Part shown: positions 34,193-46,399 of the stretch, one piece after another | How positions within the stretch are numbered: the stretch's first letter is position 1 | How the letters are laid out: each line of letters opens with the position of its first letter | Assembly: GCA_037501455.1 (NCBI GenBank) | Contig: CM074856.1 | Location: 20,791,001-20,855,000 of the forward strand | Length of the DNA: 64,000 nucleotides | DNA from: Lantana camara | Taxonomy: Eukaryota; Streptophyta; Magnoliopsida; Lamiales; Verbenaceae | Direction of reading: 5' to 3' | The notes under the pieces: generated by a model | Databases searched by the model: none | The model's input: only the letters and a program-made list of their open reading frames with translations | What the model was told of the DNA's origin: nothing | Position numbers and translations under genes: made by a program

Positions 34193-37100
34193 TGTAGCAC
34201 CCCGCACGTGAGGCACCACATCCCCCGCACTAAGGCTCAACACGAGTAACGAAATTATAAATCCGCACCCGTATCAAACCCTAGCGAACGGGAGACAAAC
34301 ATAAAAACCTTCCTAAGCCAGGCGGAACTAGACTCTGCAATGATAATCAATCAACAAAATAAAATGCATCAACATACTCAATTCAAACATACGAATCATA
34401 AGTATAATTGGGTACTTCAGGCCTCTTTTAAAAAAATTATAGCAAATCTCAGTAACCCAATTTCATAATAAATACATAGGTATCCAATTTCACGATATAA
34501 TTGAAATGAACTATACATGATTCCAATACAGATGCGAATGCAGAGACTCTCCTAGCCTAACTCGACCCACTTACAACTCCAAACACCTCCGCCTAGCTCG
34601 AGACTCCAAAGTCAAACCTGCACACTAAAGTGTTGGGGAGGGAGAGGGTCAGTCTCTAGAAGACTGAGTGAGCAGGAGCAATACATATATATAAAACATG
34701 CACATGCAAGTCATAAATCCCGAGCAAGGTTTTATTTGGAATTAGTTCCCAAAAAGGGCAAGAAAAGGACTAATCAATGCTCGGATTTTATGATTAAGTC
34801 ATTTTAATTTCATTACATTCATAAATCATACATAAATATAAGGCTCGGCGAGTGAGCGTGCACAACCTCCATCCAAACTCCGACCGTGTACATAAATATC
34901 AGTAATATATTGATTAGGCGATCAGGCAATATATTATAATACACACATACCATAAATCATAACATAACATATGCGTTTGGGCAATCCGTGTCCCGGCCTT
35001 CCCGCACGGTGCATAATTCTATCAAAACATATACATAAGAAAAGGCGGAAATCCTAACCAACCTTCTTCCTCCGGGTGGTGGACGGGCTTGCAAGACCCG
35101 GCCACCGGTTATACAGGGGTCAATGGGGGTACATGAATTCCCCAAAGACACTCAGCTCCCATTCCCCGCTAAACCTCCTAGCGAGGGCCGGTATCACCGT
35201 AGTTGGTTGGGACTAGTATATGGGATCCCCGTCAGCCCTTGCTTCCTCGGTTAGCCACATATACTAAGTCCCGGGGCCCGAGAAATCAGAAATCAGAAAT
35301 GTGACTCGCCAAAACATATCAATTCATAAGTACATATCATAATTCATAAATCATTTGAAAAGGGTTTACTCGATCAATACATACTATAAGAAATCATACC
35401 TTACCGTGTAATTCGGCATATGCTATATACGTACCTCTCCGTGTCATCCTATTCCGTAGCTAGCATGAAGACACACGGTTTGGAGCATAGCCTCATTACA
35501 AAACCATTTTTAAGTTATACGTTCATACGCATAATTCAGAAGGATTTACTCGATAACTTCATTTGAAAATCATATATATGTAATCATAAGGTTTTGGCCA
35601 AAGCTTTTCACATAAGGGTTGTAGGGTTTGTACATAGCTAAAACAAAAACCACCCTCACCTTAACCGTGAAGAAACAAGGATCGAGCACCAAGTGCCTGG
35701 CGATCAAAAGCTCTCCACCCTGGAGACAAACTGTACAAAAGACCACAAGACGTGTTCGTGAGACTCAAGACTCTAAATGAACCACATATGACGCACGGCA
35801 ATGCTCAAGCATGATATGAAGGCATAAAGATCATATTAAGTCATGAAAATCATATAACCAATTTATTCACTTGTTCAATCATAAATCATTCAATTCATAC
35901 TTCCAATCCAATAATTCAAGAATCCAAATAAGGGCACAGAACATGTTCAAGCTCTTCCATAATGTTACCATATACTTCATATTACATAACATAGCATATA
36001 TTCAAGGTTGGGCAACAAGAAGAAGTGATAAGATATAGAAAATAAGCGAGGCGATTCATAAACGACACATAAACACCCATAACCGGCATTAAGGAAAAGC
36101 ATGCCTATAGCACATCCAAATGCCATGAAATTAAACCAAAATACTCCTAACACATAGTACAACAAGTTCATAGTTCAACATAAAGGGAGATAAAGTCATT
36201 AAGGAGGGGAAACAAATCAAAAACCGAAGAGGAAGTAACGAAGACTGCGCATGGGAAGTGACACGGGGGTGTCACCTCCCTTAGCCAAACTGAGCCACGG
36301 GCGTGGCTCAGTACAGAACTGAGCAGAGGGTGTGACACGCCCGTGTCTCACTCTTATGAGTAAATGTGACACGGGGGTGTCACGGTACAGAACCAAAACC
36401 GTTCACAAGGTTTTTCCGGCAAAACTGATCCCTTACAAACTCAATCCAAAAGCATATAAAATGAACTCCAAATGCTCTGAAACTTAATATGCAGCATATT
36501 TGGCATGTTATGAACATTTTTCATTTAGAGTGCAAAAGCTAAATCACACGTTAAGATCATCGAATCCATGCAATAAAACTGGGTCGCTACAATCGGACAT
36601 ATGAACCGTAATGATTCTATCATGCCTTGATCACGTACTTAGAGGTTGAGTTTGGATCTGAAACTTTGGGGAATGCATGCTAACATACCAAACAACTAAT
36701 ATACATCATATATATGCAAAATGGTACAAATTAAAGCACATTAGGGTGACCAACAACCACACAATTGCAACAGCAACCAATCTGTCATGGAGCATGCATA
36801 AAACAGGCCATGTATTTCGGTTTTGAGGCTTCAAATGGAACCAAATACTTAAAGCATGAATGTTAACATGTAGAGTAATAAGTGTACATCAACTCCATGC
36901 ATTTTCACACGAATTGAAGGCCATATGATCAAGTTACAACACATAAATTCACACAGCAGTTCAAAAACAGGGGAATCAATTAGATCATCAAGTTTGGAGC
37001 TCCATATCTCAAAATTTCATAAAAGGAGCAAAAGAAGAAATCCTCCTAACATCATATACTATTAGTTAGGAAAGAAATAAGCCAAGAAACAAGCTCATAT

Positions 37101-38108
37101 ACTCATTTACAAGCAAGGAAATCAGCTACACAAGCAAATAGGTCACTAGAACAAAAATCCCTAAAAGTTCATACCTTAAAGATTTGGTGAAGAAAAATGG
37201 TGATTTGAGCTCAAAATCACAAAGGATGGCCAAGGGTTTCTTCCTTTCTCCTCTTCTTTTCTTTCTCGTTTCAGTTGCAGCTTGAGAGTGAGGGTTTGGT
37301 TCGGTTTTTCAGAGGTAAAAGGGTAGGAGAAGGCTTAACCCATGGTACAAAAGTCATGGTTAATCTTTGGTTAAGTTTGATCAAGTAAAAAGGGTCCCAC
37401 CAAGGAGACTAGTCAACATGAAGAGCTCTTCTTGCACGAGCTGTCCGTTACGGTTGGATTTCGGAGGTCTTAATGATTTCAAAAAGGCATGAGGCTTGTT
37501 CCATTGTCTCCGAATCGTCGATACGAAGGCAACGGAGTTGACGGAATTCGAATCCGAATTCCCGAGCTCAAGATATCACGCACGGAACCAAGGGTGCGCT
37601 AATTGCTCGTTAGCCCCCGATTTGGTTCCTCAATCAAAAGTAAATTCATAAACACGTCAAGTGAATCCGAAAACATAAACCGAGCATATAGACATGTTCA
37701 TAACACACCTATTTACGACATATTAAAGTTTCACGCCAATCAGATACCATTACATATATGAACGAAGCACAAATAGCACACTCATGCGCATGAACGAATT
37801 CATATTGTTATAAATAATTTACTAAAACTTAAATTCCATATTAAATAATTTTAAAGCCAACTTATAACATGTGCAAATTAATTATCGAAATTACCGAAAT
37901 AGTTAAGGTAACACAAAACCTTAATTTAAGAAATTAAACACTAGATATCAAAGTGAAATAAAATGAATTAAATTAAAATAGAAATAGTTTATAGTTTGAA
38001 TCAAATATAAGCATTTATAAACAATTAATCATATAATTAAATAATTAAATTGCGCAAATTATAAACAATTACATCACATTATTTAAACTGAAAAACGGGG
38101 GAGTTACA
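34193..38108 (-). mobile_element. 3.9-kb solo LTR of a gypsy element
   Basis: Plus-strand ends are TGTAGCACCCC and GGGGGAGTTACA. A perfect 5-bp duplication AAATC flanks it (34188-34192 and 38109-38113). No pol domain is present over 3916 bp, so it is a very long solo LTR. It shares LTR landmarks with the chromoviruses at 49729 and 54571: an AACGGGAGACAA block near one end, a TCAGTCT...AGACTGA hairpin at 34649-34667, and a mid-LTR palindrome cluster. The minus orientation is inferred from these shared landmarks. Confidence 0.85.
36258..36383. repeat. Cluster of GC-rich palindromes in the LTR
   Basis: Four near-perfect inverted repeats of 18-20 bp lie here: GTGACACGGGGGTGTCAC at 36258-36275 and 36366-36383, TGAGCCACGGGCGTGGCTCA at 36291-36310, and TGTGACACGCCCGTGTCTCA at 36331-36350. 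Their stems differ but each remains self-complementary. Confidence 0.85.
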
Positions 38109-39023
38109 AAATCCGTACTCCCTTGACATTCGCCGGAGGTGGAAACTTCGCAATCACATCTATCTTTGCTCGGTCTACTTCAATGCCCTTTTCCGAAATC
38201 TTGTGGCCTAGCACTATGCCTTCTCTTACCATAAAATGACACTTCTCCCAATTTAACACCAAGTTAGTCTCCTCATAACACTGCAAAACTCGTGTTAGAT
38301 GCAATAGACAAGAATCAAATGAATAGCTGAAAATCGAGAAATCATCCATAAATATTTCCATTGTTCTCTCTATAAAATCAGAAAAAATTACCATCATACA
38401 TCTCTGAAATGTGGCTGGAGCATTACATAACCTAAAAGGCATTCTCCTATAAGCAAAGGTTCCATAAAGGTAAGTAAAAGTGCATTTCTCCTGATCCTCT
38501 GGTGCAATGGCTATTTGATTATACCCCGAATATCCATCTAAGAAGCAATAATATGAGTGTCCGGCTAATCTTTCTAGCATTTGATCAATGAAAGGCAAAG
38601 GAAAGTGGTCCTTAGGGGTGGCGTTGTTAAGTTTCCTATAGTCTATACACACTCTCCACCCCGTAACCGTCCTAGTAGGTATTAGTTCATTATTCTCATT
38701 TTTAACTATCGTCATCCCCCTTTCTTTGGTACTACTTGTACGGACTAACCCATTTGCTATCCGAGATAGGATAAATGATCCCAACATCTAATAACTTAAT
38801 CACTTCAGCCTGAACTACCTCTTTCATATTTGGATTCAACCTATGTTGATGCTCTATTGAGGGTTTATGATCGTCCTCCACTAATATCCTATGCATGAAA
38901 ATTGAGGGACTTATTCCTTTAATATCAGCAATAGTCCAACCTATAGCTCGTTTATGCTCCCTCAACACCCTCAAAAGACTATCTAGTTGTGCATTAGATA
39001 AACTAGATGAAACAATCACAGGC

Positions 39024-39150
39024 TGTAACGCCCCGATTTTCGGTTATTTAGGTACGCATGACACGTGTGAGTTTTGGATTTATTCTAAGGGCATTGAGAT
39101 TAGAGCCAAATAAAGAAAAATAGATATATTTTAAAGGGTTAATCCCAGAA
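39024..39150 (+). mobile_element. Gypsy LTR 5' fragment
   Basis: TGTAACGCCCCGATTTTCGG and the following TTTAGGTACGCATGACACGTG resemble the start of the chromovirus LTR at 49729. The similarity fades before a G/C homopolymer region at 39162-39190. 39190-39480 holds nothing I can name. Confidence 0.6.
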
Positions 39151-39491
39151 TCCGGGGCAGGGGGGGGGGGGTTGTTTGCAATTCCCCCCCTCCTCCAACC
39201 TTTGAAAAATATCACACTTAACTCCTTTTAACATTAAACTAAGAATTAGGAATAATTAAGAGTTAGAATAGATAAATGAATAATTTGATTAAGTATTTTA
39301 CGATATAACACTGAAGTATTAATAAATCCAGTGTTTATAGATAAATCAGCAATTGGACAATTATAAACTCTTTGATCTAATTTAAAATCCTTTGAGATAT
39401 GAAGTTGAACGTCATCCATTGATAGAAAATCCTTTAATCGTCTAAAGACATTTGCATAAGGATTTACTTTTAAAATTTTTATTAGTTTTTT

Positions 39492-39962
39492 TTACTGTAC
39501 CTTCAGATAAAGTTGAATTCTCCGGTACTTCCATTCTATTCTCAACCTCTTTTTCGGTCTCAAAAGCATCCCTTTCACTGGAGTGTCAACAACACCCCTT
39601 TCACTGGGAATTAGCCCTGGAAGGTCGTGATACACCATTCCTTGTGCTCGAAAAGTATTTACACCTTGTCGTGCAGATGCAAGCTCTTTATCTATTTTCA
39701 CGCCAAAAGAAGTAGAAGAAAATATGAAGTTGAACAAACGAATATTTGCCCGAAACTCTGCTCCCTCTTCTGCTTGTGAAGTGAATAACTCATACAAATC
39801 ATCCGGAATTTTAGTATTCGCTAGTTTAATTTTACCGTTGTCGCACCAAAATGTAGGAGGCTCGTACTCAAATCTTGTAACTCCACAATATATACAATTC
39901 GACATCTTTTTTAGCTCATGTACCATTGAGGATACAACATAATGTATTGAACCTAAGGACAA
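39492..39962 (-). pseudogene. Helitron helicase-like domain remnant
   Basis: The frame matches the N-terminal helicase-like domain found in plant Helitron Rep/helicase proteins. Motifs in order are CIYCGVTRFEYEPPTFWC, an NGKI-x-L step, then FRANIRLFNFIFSSTSFGV, and TFRAQGMVYHDLPGLIP. The product would be part of the rolling-circle replication initiator, but the Rep catalytic motif and helicase are not here. The block looks like one exon of a decayed copy; probable neighbouring exon traces lie upstream at 40040-40220 without a continuous frame. Confidence 0.75.
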
Positions 39963-40588
39963 ACATACATAGTTATAATATGTAGAATATGAAATTGTAT
40001 TTAAGTATCATATTTATCGGAAAAAAATGAAATACTGACCTTCATAGTCATCTCTTACAATTATAGCCCATAAAAGCCATACAATACGTTTTGAACTTTT
40101 TAAAATTCTTATTTTTTTTCTGCTTCACAACTTTGTTTTCGTATTCTTGTTTATCTGCATCGCTCAGATTAGAATATTTCCTTTTCATTAAATCACGATT
40201 TCTCTATCGGTATACATCTTCAAGACTTCAACTATAAGATAAAAAACAATGAGAGGATCAATAATATGATATTAATAAAATTCTAATACATTTTAAAATA
40301 TTATTAAATTGATATTATTAATACCTTATAATGAATTCACCATCGAACATTGACCAGGTTGTAGCATTTTTACACTGCAACAAATAAATCTTTAAAAAGT
40401 CTACCAACAGTGTCTTGACAAAATATGGTACTGACAAAAAATATCAGAGAAAATATCATCAAAATACATGGATTGATATTACAAATACACCCCTTAAGTG
40501 GGAGTTGAATGTGGATTATGTTTCTTTGTGGTGGCTTTGTACCTGGTTGATATCATTTATTCTTGTATGCTTCATTTTAATTGGCTAG

Positions 40589-40669
40589 GAAACACTAATG
40601 GAAGAGAATTTAGATGATGATGGAATTGAATTGACACCTTTGGTTGTTCAGCTAGCATATGTTCAACAG
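40589..40669 (+). pseudogene. Isolated exon-like fragment, 27 codons
   Basis: An open block of exactly 27 codons is bounded by an acceptor TTGGCTAG and a consensus donor CAG|GTAAGT. The peptide begins ETLMEENLDDDGIEL and ends QLAYVQQ. I do not recognise the parent gene. No adjoining exon is seen. It could be a gene piece captured by the neighbouring Helitron, or a chance frame. Confidence 0.35.
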
Positions 40670-41162
40670 GTAAGTACCGTGCTCATACTTCTGCGTTCAA
40701 TAGTGAGATGGAAGCGCTTGAAAATTTATTCTTGATGTTATAAGTATTCTTACTTTGATAATTTTTATGAAATCAATTTGTAATTGAAAACATAATCATA
40801 TGACTTTTACCTGTGTTCTTAGTTATTCCCTCCAATTGCTTGCTAATTTGTAAAACCTTATTAATGTATGAGCTTTCATATTACATCTTGAAATGAGTCA
40901 TAAATTACTGTTTAAACTTTAAGGGAATGTTTAATAGATAATTTTGACTCATGAACATAAAGATATATCCAAATGATACCTATTATTTTTCAGAAAAATG
41001 TGACTCTCCTACAACTATTATTCCACTATTATTCTTTGGTGTGATTAGTACACAATTTAAACTCTTGTTCTCTAAATAAGATTTCAATCTATGCATTATG
41101 ATTTGTGGTAGAGGAAGGGCAAAAGGAAGGTTGGCTCATTTATTAAAATATCAAAAGTTTTA

Positions 41163-41300
41163 GGGGGAATTATTAAACAAGACCAATAATGTTAAAAAGT
41201 TATTCTAAACCCCCTAATTTGAAAATTCTTCATTTGTGATCACCAATATAACACAGATTTTTTGTAAACCCCCCAAACACCTTAAATGACTACCTTACCC
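41163..41300 (+). repeat. Element B left terminal inverted repeat
   Basis: Begins GGGGGAATTATTAAACAAG, close to the left end of element A; pairs with about 46400-46535. Confidence 0.85.
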
Positions 41301-41521
41301 TCAAGTTTTACTCTGATACACACACGATTGATTCATCCCTTGCAACTAAACTCCCTCTGCTTCTTCCCGTGATTCTGAGTCCACCGCGGCCCCGTCCCCG
41401 CCGTCGCAGCCATAAGCCTATTATCATAGCACCCCCAATTGTTGTTATTGGTATTTTGATTTGATAACCGAAGCGGACACCACTTGTTTGATACGGAATC
41501 AAGAAAACCCAATCTGGGAAG

Positions 41522-42686
41522 ATGGATTCCGACAGCTTGGTGACTTGTTCGATTTGGTGTAGTGTATTTTTTGAAGGCGAAGATCATGTCTTTCAACTTC
41601 GGGAGAGCGATACGCTTGCAAGAGTGTTTTCGGAGATTGAGACCCATTGGCCTGCGTTCGACTGTGATACATATGTGGTGCAGTACAAGGCTGCCCATAT
41701 GGAAGATGAATCATGGATTACTTTGAAGAAAGATCAAGATGTTGAGAGTATGGTGGCAGTGCATGGTCTAGAAAAACAACACATTGCAAAGTTGAGAGCA
41801 ATTCAGCCCCCCTTCAAGTTCATCTCAGAGAAGGTAGTCCCTATATTTTAATTTGCTCTGTTATATGACTGATTTGGGATTGTGATGCATATGTGATGCG
41901 TTATTCGTTTGGCTTGTGTCTTATTTGAAAAGGGATGACCAGGGAATGACCTCTACAAGTCAAGCCCTAGTATTTCATAATTCCAACAATAATGAATCCT
42001 GGAGTCATTGCATCCGTCGCGTTGGACAGGCCTTTAAGGATGCTAATGACTGTAGGGTTCATCTAAAAAATTATCACATTGCAGTGAATCGAAAGTTTAA
42101 ATATATGAAGAATGATACTGATAAGATTATAGCTACTTGCTCAGATGAGAACTGCAACTGGAGGTTTTATGCCTCTTATTGTAGGAGAGACAGTGAGTTT
42201 GTTATAAGAAAGTTAAATGTTGACCATCTTTGTGGTTTGAAAACTGTTACGAATAAAAGGTCACACCCCAATGCCGATTCAAATTGGGTTGCGGGTGTGA
42301 TGAAGGCCCATATCATGGCAAATCCTAAATACAAACCGAAAGATATAGTTTCTTATATCCGGAACGTGCACAATGTGGAAATTCTATACCATACTGCTTG
42401 GCTGGGCAAGGAGATAGCACTACATGAAATCCATGGTTCTGATGTTGGGTCTTATAACCGACTACATGAAACTTATAAAAAAGCATATGAGAATATTATT
42501 TTCCCTATACCAAATGCTGATATGGTCTCAAATGTCGAGGTTCAGTTCATGCCTCCCGATGTGAGGCCTCAGCCTGGTCGACCGAAGAGGAATAGGTTCC
42601 CATCGCAGGTTATCAAAGCTGTTACAGTGTGCTCATCATGTAAAAGGCCTGGGCATAACAAGAGAACATGCAGGGGCCCTGTGTGA
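41522..42686 (+). CDS. Internally deleted Mutator transposase with zinc knuckle
   Basis: Two exons fit: 41522-41833 and 41943-42686 (intron GT-AG, phase 0), giving 351 residues. Residues about 1-90 form a PB1-like N-terminal domain seen in plant MuDR-type proteins. Then comes the Mutator DNA-binding domain (CNWRFYASYCRRDSEFVIRK) and the helical block that normally precedes the catalytic core (NADSNWVAGVMKAHIMANP). The DDE catalytic domain and SWIM finger are absent. The sequence jumps to a basic linker and a C-terminal CCHC knuckle (C-x2-C-x4-H-x4-C). The protein could bind element ends but not cut them, so it may act as a partner or repressor of a full transposase. The frame is intact on both sides of the deletion. 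Confidence 0.8.
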
Positions 42687-42879
42687 AATTGACTGTTTGT
42701 ATGCTGTTGGGTATGTTGTTCAATTCGGGATACTAATCACGTTTATATTATTTGTTTTCGCACAGAAACTGAAGATTGGCCGAGATTTCAGTGGATGCTT
42801 GCCATTTTGGCTTGGTGATGGACCTGGCAGGATGATATGTCTTTTGAAGAGGTCTATCTTGTCTTTGTTTTTTATTCTT

Positions 42880-43395
42880 GTCAAGTGAAACTGTAATAAC
42901 GCCTAATTCCAAGGGTGAAGTGTCCAGTGAAACTGGAATAATGCGTAATTGAAAGGGGACTTTGTCAAGTGAAACCGTAATAATGCGTAATTGGATGGGT
43001 GGAGTGTCCAGTGAAACCGGAATAATGCGTAATTGAAAGGGGAATTTGTCCAGTGAAACCGTAATAATGCGTAATTGAATGGGTGGAGTGTCCAATGAAA
43101 CTGGAATAATGCGTAATTGAAAGGGGAATTTGTCCAGTGAAACCGTAATAATGCGTAATTGTGAAACTGGAATAATGCGTAATTGAAAGAGGAATTTGTC
43201 CAGTAAAACCGTAATAATGCGTAATTGGATGGGTGGAGTGTCCCGTGAAACCGGAATAATGCATAACTGAAAGGGGAATTTGTCCAGTGAAACCGTAATA
43301 ATGCGTAATTGGATGGGTGGAGTGTCCAGTGAAACTGGAATAATGCGTAATTGGATGGGTGGAGTGTCCAGTGAAACCGTAATAATGCGTAATTG
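42880..43395 (+). repeat. 42-bp satellite array of element B, forward, about 12 copies
   Basis: Same unit family as element A. Here two unit types largely alternate: one with GAAAGGGGAATTTGTCCAGT and CCGTAATAATG, one with GGATGGGTGGAGTGTCCAGT and CTGGAATAATG. This gives an 84-bp higher-order repeat. Confidence 0.92.
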
Positions 43396-43401
43396 ATGAA
43401 A

Positions 43402-43700
43402 CAAATAATGTTGAAATAATGTGATGAAGATTCAATTATATATTGTTGCTAATGTTGAAATGTTTTATTCAGAAGCTTGTTCATAACTATATTGTTGTAA
43501 TGATGTGATCATCATTCAATCAATCTTGTTAATGTTGCGGTGTTTTAATCAAAATCTTTTTCATAACTATATTGTTGTAATGATGTGATCATCATCAATC
43601 AATCTTGTTAATGTTGCGGTGTTTTAATCAAAATCTTGTTCATAACTATATTGTTGTAATGATGTGATCATGATACAATTAATCGTCTTAACGTATAGTT
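43402..43700 (+). repeat. 80-bp repeat spacer of element B, about 3-4 copies
   Basis: Two nearly complete copies start at 43479 and about 43559, with a diverged unit before and a partial one from about 43638. Homologous to 25981-26380. Confidence 0.9.
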
Positions 43701-43704
43701 ATGA

Positions 43705-44840
43705 GACAAACCCCACCCATCCAATTACGCATTATTTCGGTTTCACTGGACACTCCACCCATCCAATTACGCATTATTACGGTTTCACTGGACAAATTCC
43801 TCTTTCAATTACGCATTATTCCGGTTTCACTGGACACTCCACCCATCCAATTACGCATTATTACAGTTTCACTGGATAAATTCCTCTTTCAATTACGCAT
43901 TATTCCGGCTTCACTGGACACTCCACCCATCCAATTACACATTATTACGGTTTCACTTGACAAAGTCCCCTTTCAATTACGCATTATTCCAGTTTCACAA
44001 TTACGCATTATTACAGTTTCACTGGACAAAGTCCCCTTTCAATTACGCATTGTTCCAGTTTCACTAGACACTCCACCCATCCAATTACGCATTATTACGG
44101 TTTCACTTGACAAAGTCCCCTTTCAATTACGCATTATTCCAGTTTCACTGGACACTCCACCCATCCAATTACGCATTATTACGGTTTCACTGGACAAATT
44201 CACCTTTTAATTACGCATTATTCCGGTTTCACTAGACACTCCACCCATCCAATTACGCATTATTACGGTTTCACTGGACAAATTCCTCTTTCAATTACAC
44301 ATTATTCCGGTTTCACTGGACACTCCACCCATCCAATTACGCATTATTACGATTTCACTTGACAAAGTCCCCTTTCAATTACGCATTATTCCAGTTTCAC
44401 AATTACGCATTATTACGGTTGCACTGGACAAAGTCCCCTTTCAATTACGCATTATTCCAGTTTCACTGGACACTCCACCCATCCAATTACGCATTATTAC
44501 GGTTTCACTTGACAAAGTCCCCTTTCAATTACTCATTATTCCAGTTTCACTGGACACTCCACCCATCCAATTACGCATTATTACGGTTTCACTGGACAAA
44601 TTCCCCTTTCAATTACGCATTATTCCGGTTTCACTGGAGACTCCACCCAGCCAATTACGCATTATTACGGTTTCACTGGACAAATTCCTCTTTCAATTAC
44701 TTATTATTCCGGTTTCACTGGACAAATTCCTCTTTCAATTACGCATTATTCCAGTTTCACAATTATGCATTATTACAGTTTCACTTGACAAAGTCCCCTT
44801 TCAATTACGCATTATTACAGTTTCACTTGACATTATCACG
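43705..44840 (-). repeat. 42-bp satellite array of element B, inverted, about 27 copies
   Basis: Reverse complement of the forward array, with the same alternating unit types. Arm lengths are reversed relative to element A: here the inverted arm is the longer. Confidence 0.92.
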
Positions 44841-44907
44841 TATTTTTTGGACACTAGAATACGTAAAAGATAGCAAAAAATAAATAACAATCCAATTGAA
44901 TGTTCAA

Positions 44908-46148
44908 TTATACAGATGAACCAGATTGTTTTTCTAGAAAGGCATTGGCTAACTTAAAGCGGTATTCGGCGATGTTGCATGTCTCAGCATATGTCCTGAA
45001 CTCGTCAGTCTTTCGAACAAGCATCTCACCATACAGGCACATTAATACGCCACAATCACTGCTCCCCTTATCCTGAATTCTCATTTGTCCCCGCCCCAAT
45101 TCCCTTTCTTTGGAACCCTTGACAACATTGTTCTTAATCCACAACTTCCACAGGAAATCTGAGTATACTGCGACATCGGTGGCAGCTTCTTCTGTATGCA
45201 TTGAGTTGTAGTGACTGAAACGTTTGTGTTCGGTCTCATACACCAACATATGCCAGTGAGAATTTGTCAGTAGAGGAAAAATAACATAACGACATGAGAA
45301 CATAACTGTTGAAGACACCTCGTTCAGGGTCATGACGTAGTCACTTTTCATCCGGTTCATCATGAAGTCGTTGATTGCAGATGGGACAATGTAAGGGGCA
45401 GTCTTCTTCTTTGTCTTTCCTGTGACGCTGTTCTTCAATTTCATCACAAACTCAACTGACACATGAGGGTTAACAAAATGTACATCGTGGAATTTGGGCC
45501 CAAGGTAACCAGGATTTGTTAGCAGGTTGTAATAGGACATAATAACATTGTCATTGGTCTCCTTTCCCAAAATTAGATCTCGTAGATCGTACACGATCGT
45601 CTTACTTATATACACAACATCATGGCTGCAAAAGATTATCATGAAACAATCAACAAGATTCTGCCAACTAAACTCATTGAATTAAGTAAGAACACTTTCT
45701 TTTGTGCCTCCATGTAGCTCATAATCAAATTAAATGCCCTATTCCGTTGCTCCTCAGTGACGACCTCACAGCCTGGGGCCTCCTTAGGCCTACTGTCCAC
45801 TTGAGCTCCATCAAACACAACCACCTAATACATAATTATCCAATGACAAATCAAACACACACGCATAAAAAAAAGACATTGTAATATTGAATCTTGTATG
45901 TAATATGTTCTCACATTTTCTTCCACACGCTCCCTCACATCGTTCTTCCTCATCGACCTAACCTCAGCTCGTCCGGAATCACAATCACCTTCCCCATCCT
46001 CAATCAAATCAACTTGAACTCCTTACTTGTTGAGTTAAAATCATCAATTACCAAGTACAAAAAATAAAGTTGAATTTCTGACCACTTATGGAAGAAAACT
46101 AACCTCGATAGGTTGGGTGCGACGTACCTTCCTCTCAGACCTTACCAT
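44908..46148 (-). CDS. ULP1-like cysteine protease gene of element B
   Basis: A probable start lies at 46148-46146 (MVRSERKVRRTQPIE, followed by a GTTAG donor). Short exons near 46010-45910 and 45824-45690 precede a long last exon ending at 44908; internal boundaries are uncertain. The last exon holds the C48-type protease domain. His is in NSHWHMLVYE, Gln in RIQDKG and Cys in SSDCGVL. Asn replaces the usual Asp (SHYNSM), as in element A. It lacks the stops seen in the element A copy, so a product is possible. Predicted activity would be SUMO or related isopeptide cleavage, by family inference only. The acidic linker and N-terminal domain of element A are not seen. Confidence 0.65.
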
Positions 46149-46399
46149 TTCAAGCAATGAGCTAAAACAGAGTGTGCATCGTGGGGGTGTGGTTGGTACC
46201 TTGTAGGGGTTTCGCCTCTAATGTGGGTGTGTGGGCCGTCCAGTCTCCAATAACTTCTTCTACACTTGTCGGCGGTGGTGTGCGGCGGTCTGCAGCGGCG
46301 GGTGGTGGCGGGAGACGGTGAAGAATGACAAATTCCCGCCGATGGAGGAGGGATTTGAATGCTTGGTATGGATTGTGATTATTCTATTTTAGCAGGGAT

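Larger units (their letters stand above)
33828..39020 (-). pseudogene. Athila/Tat-like gypsy pol fragment, split by a solo LTR
   Basis: Reverse transcriptase and the start of RNase H are encoded on the minus strand. The upstream part lies at about 39019-38109 (GWRVCIDYRKLN, FMDDFSIF, VLNWEKCHFMV, LGHKIS). The downstream part lies at 34192-33828 (FLGHAGFYCRFIKDFS, then a TSAPI and CDASDLA region). FMDD and the NWEKCHFMV signature point to the Athila/Tat group. A frameshift near 38740-38790 and loss of everything after ELLAIVFAF make it a remnant. Target DNA of the nested LTR is in coding sequence, so the fragment is older than that insertion. Confidence 0.85.

Noticed and set aside
42748..44883. 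Similar long repeat frames in element B
   Set aside because: Same reason: satellite arrays, open in several frames on both strands.
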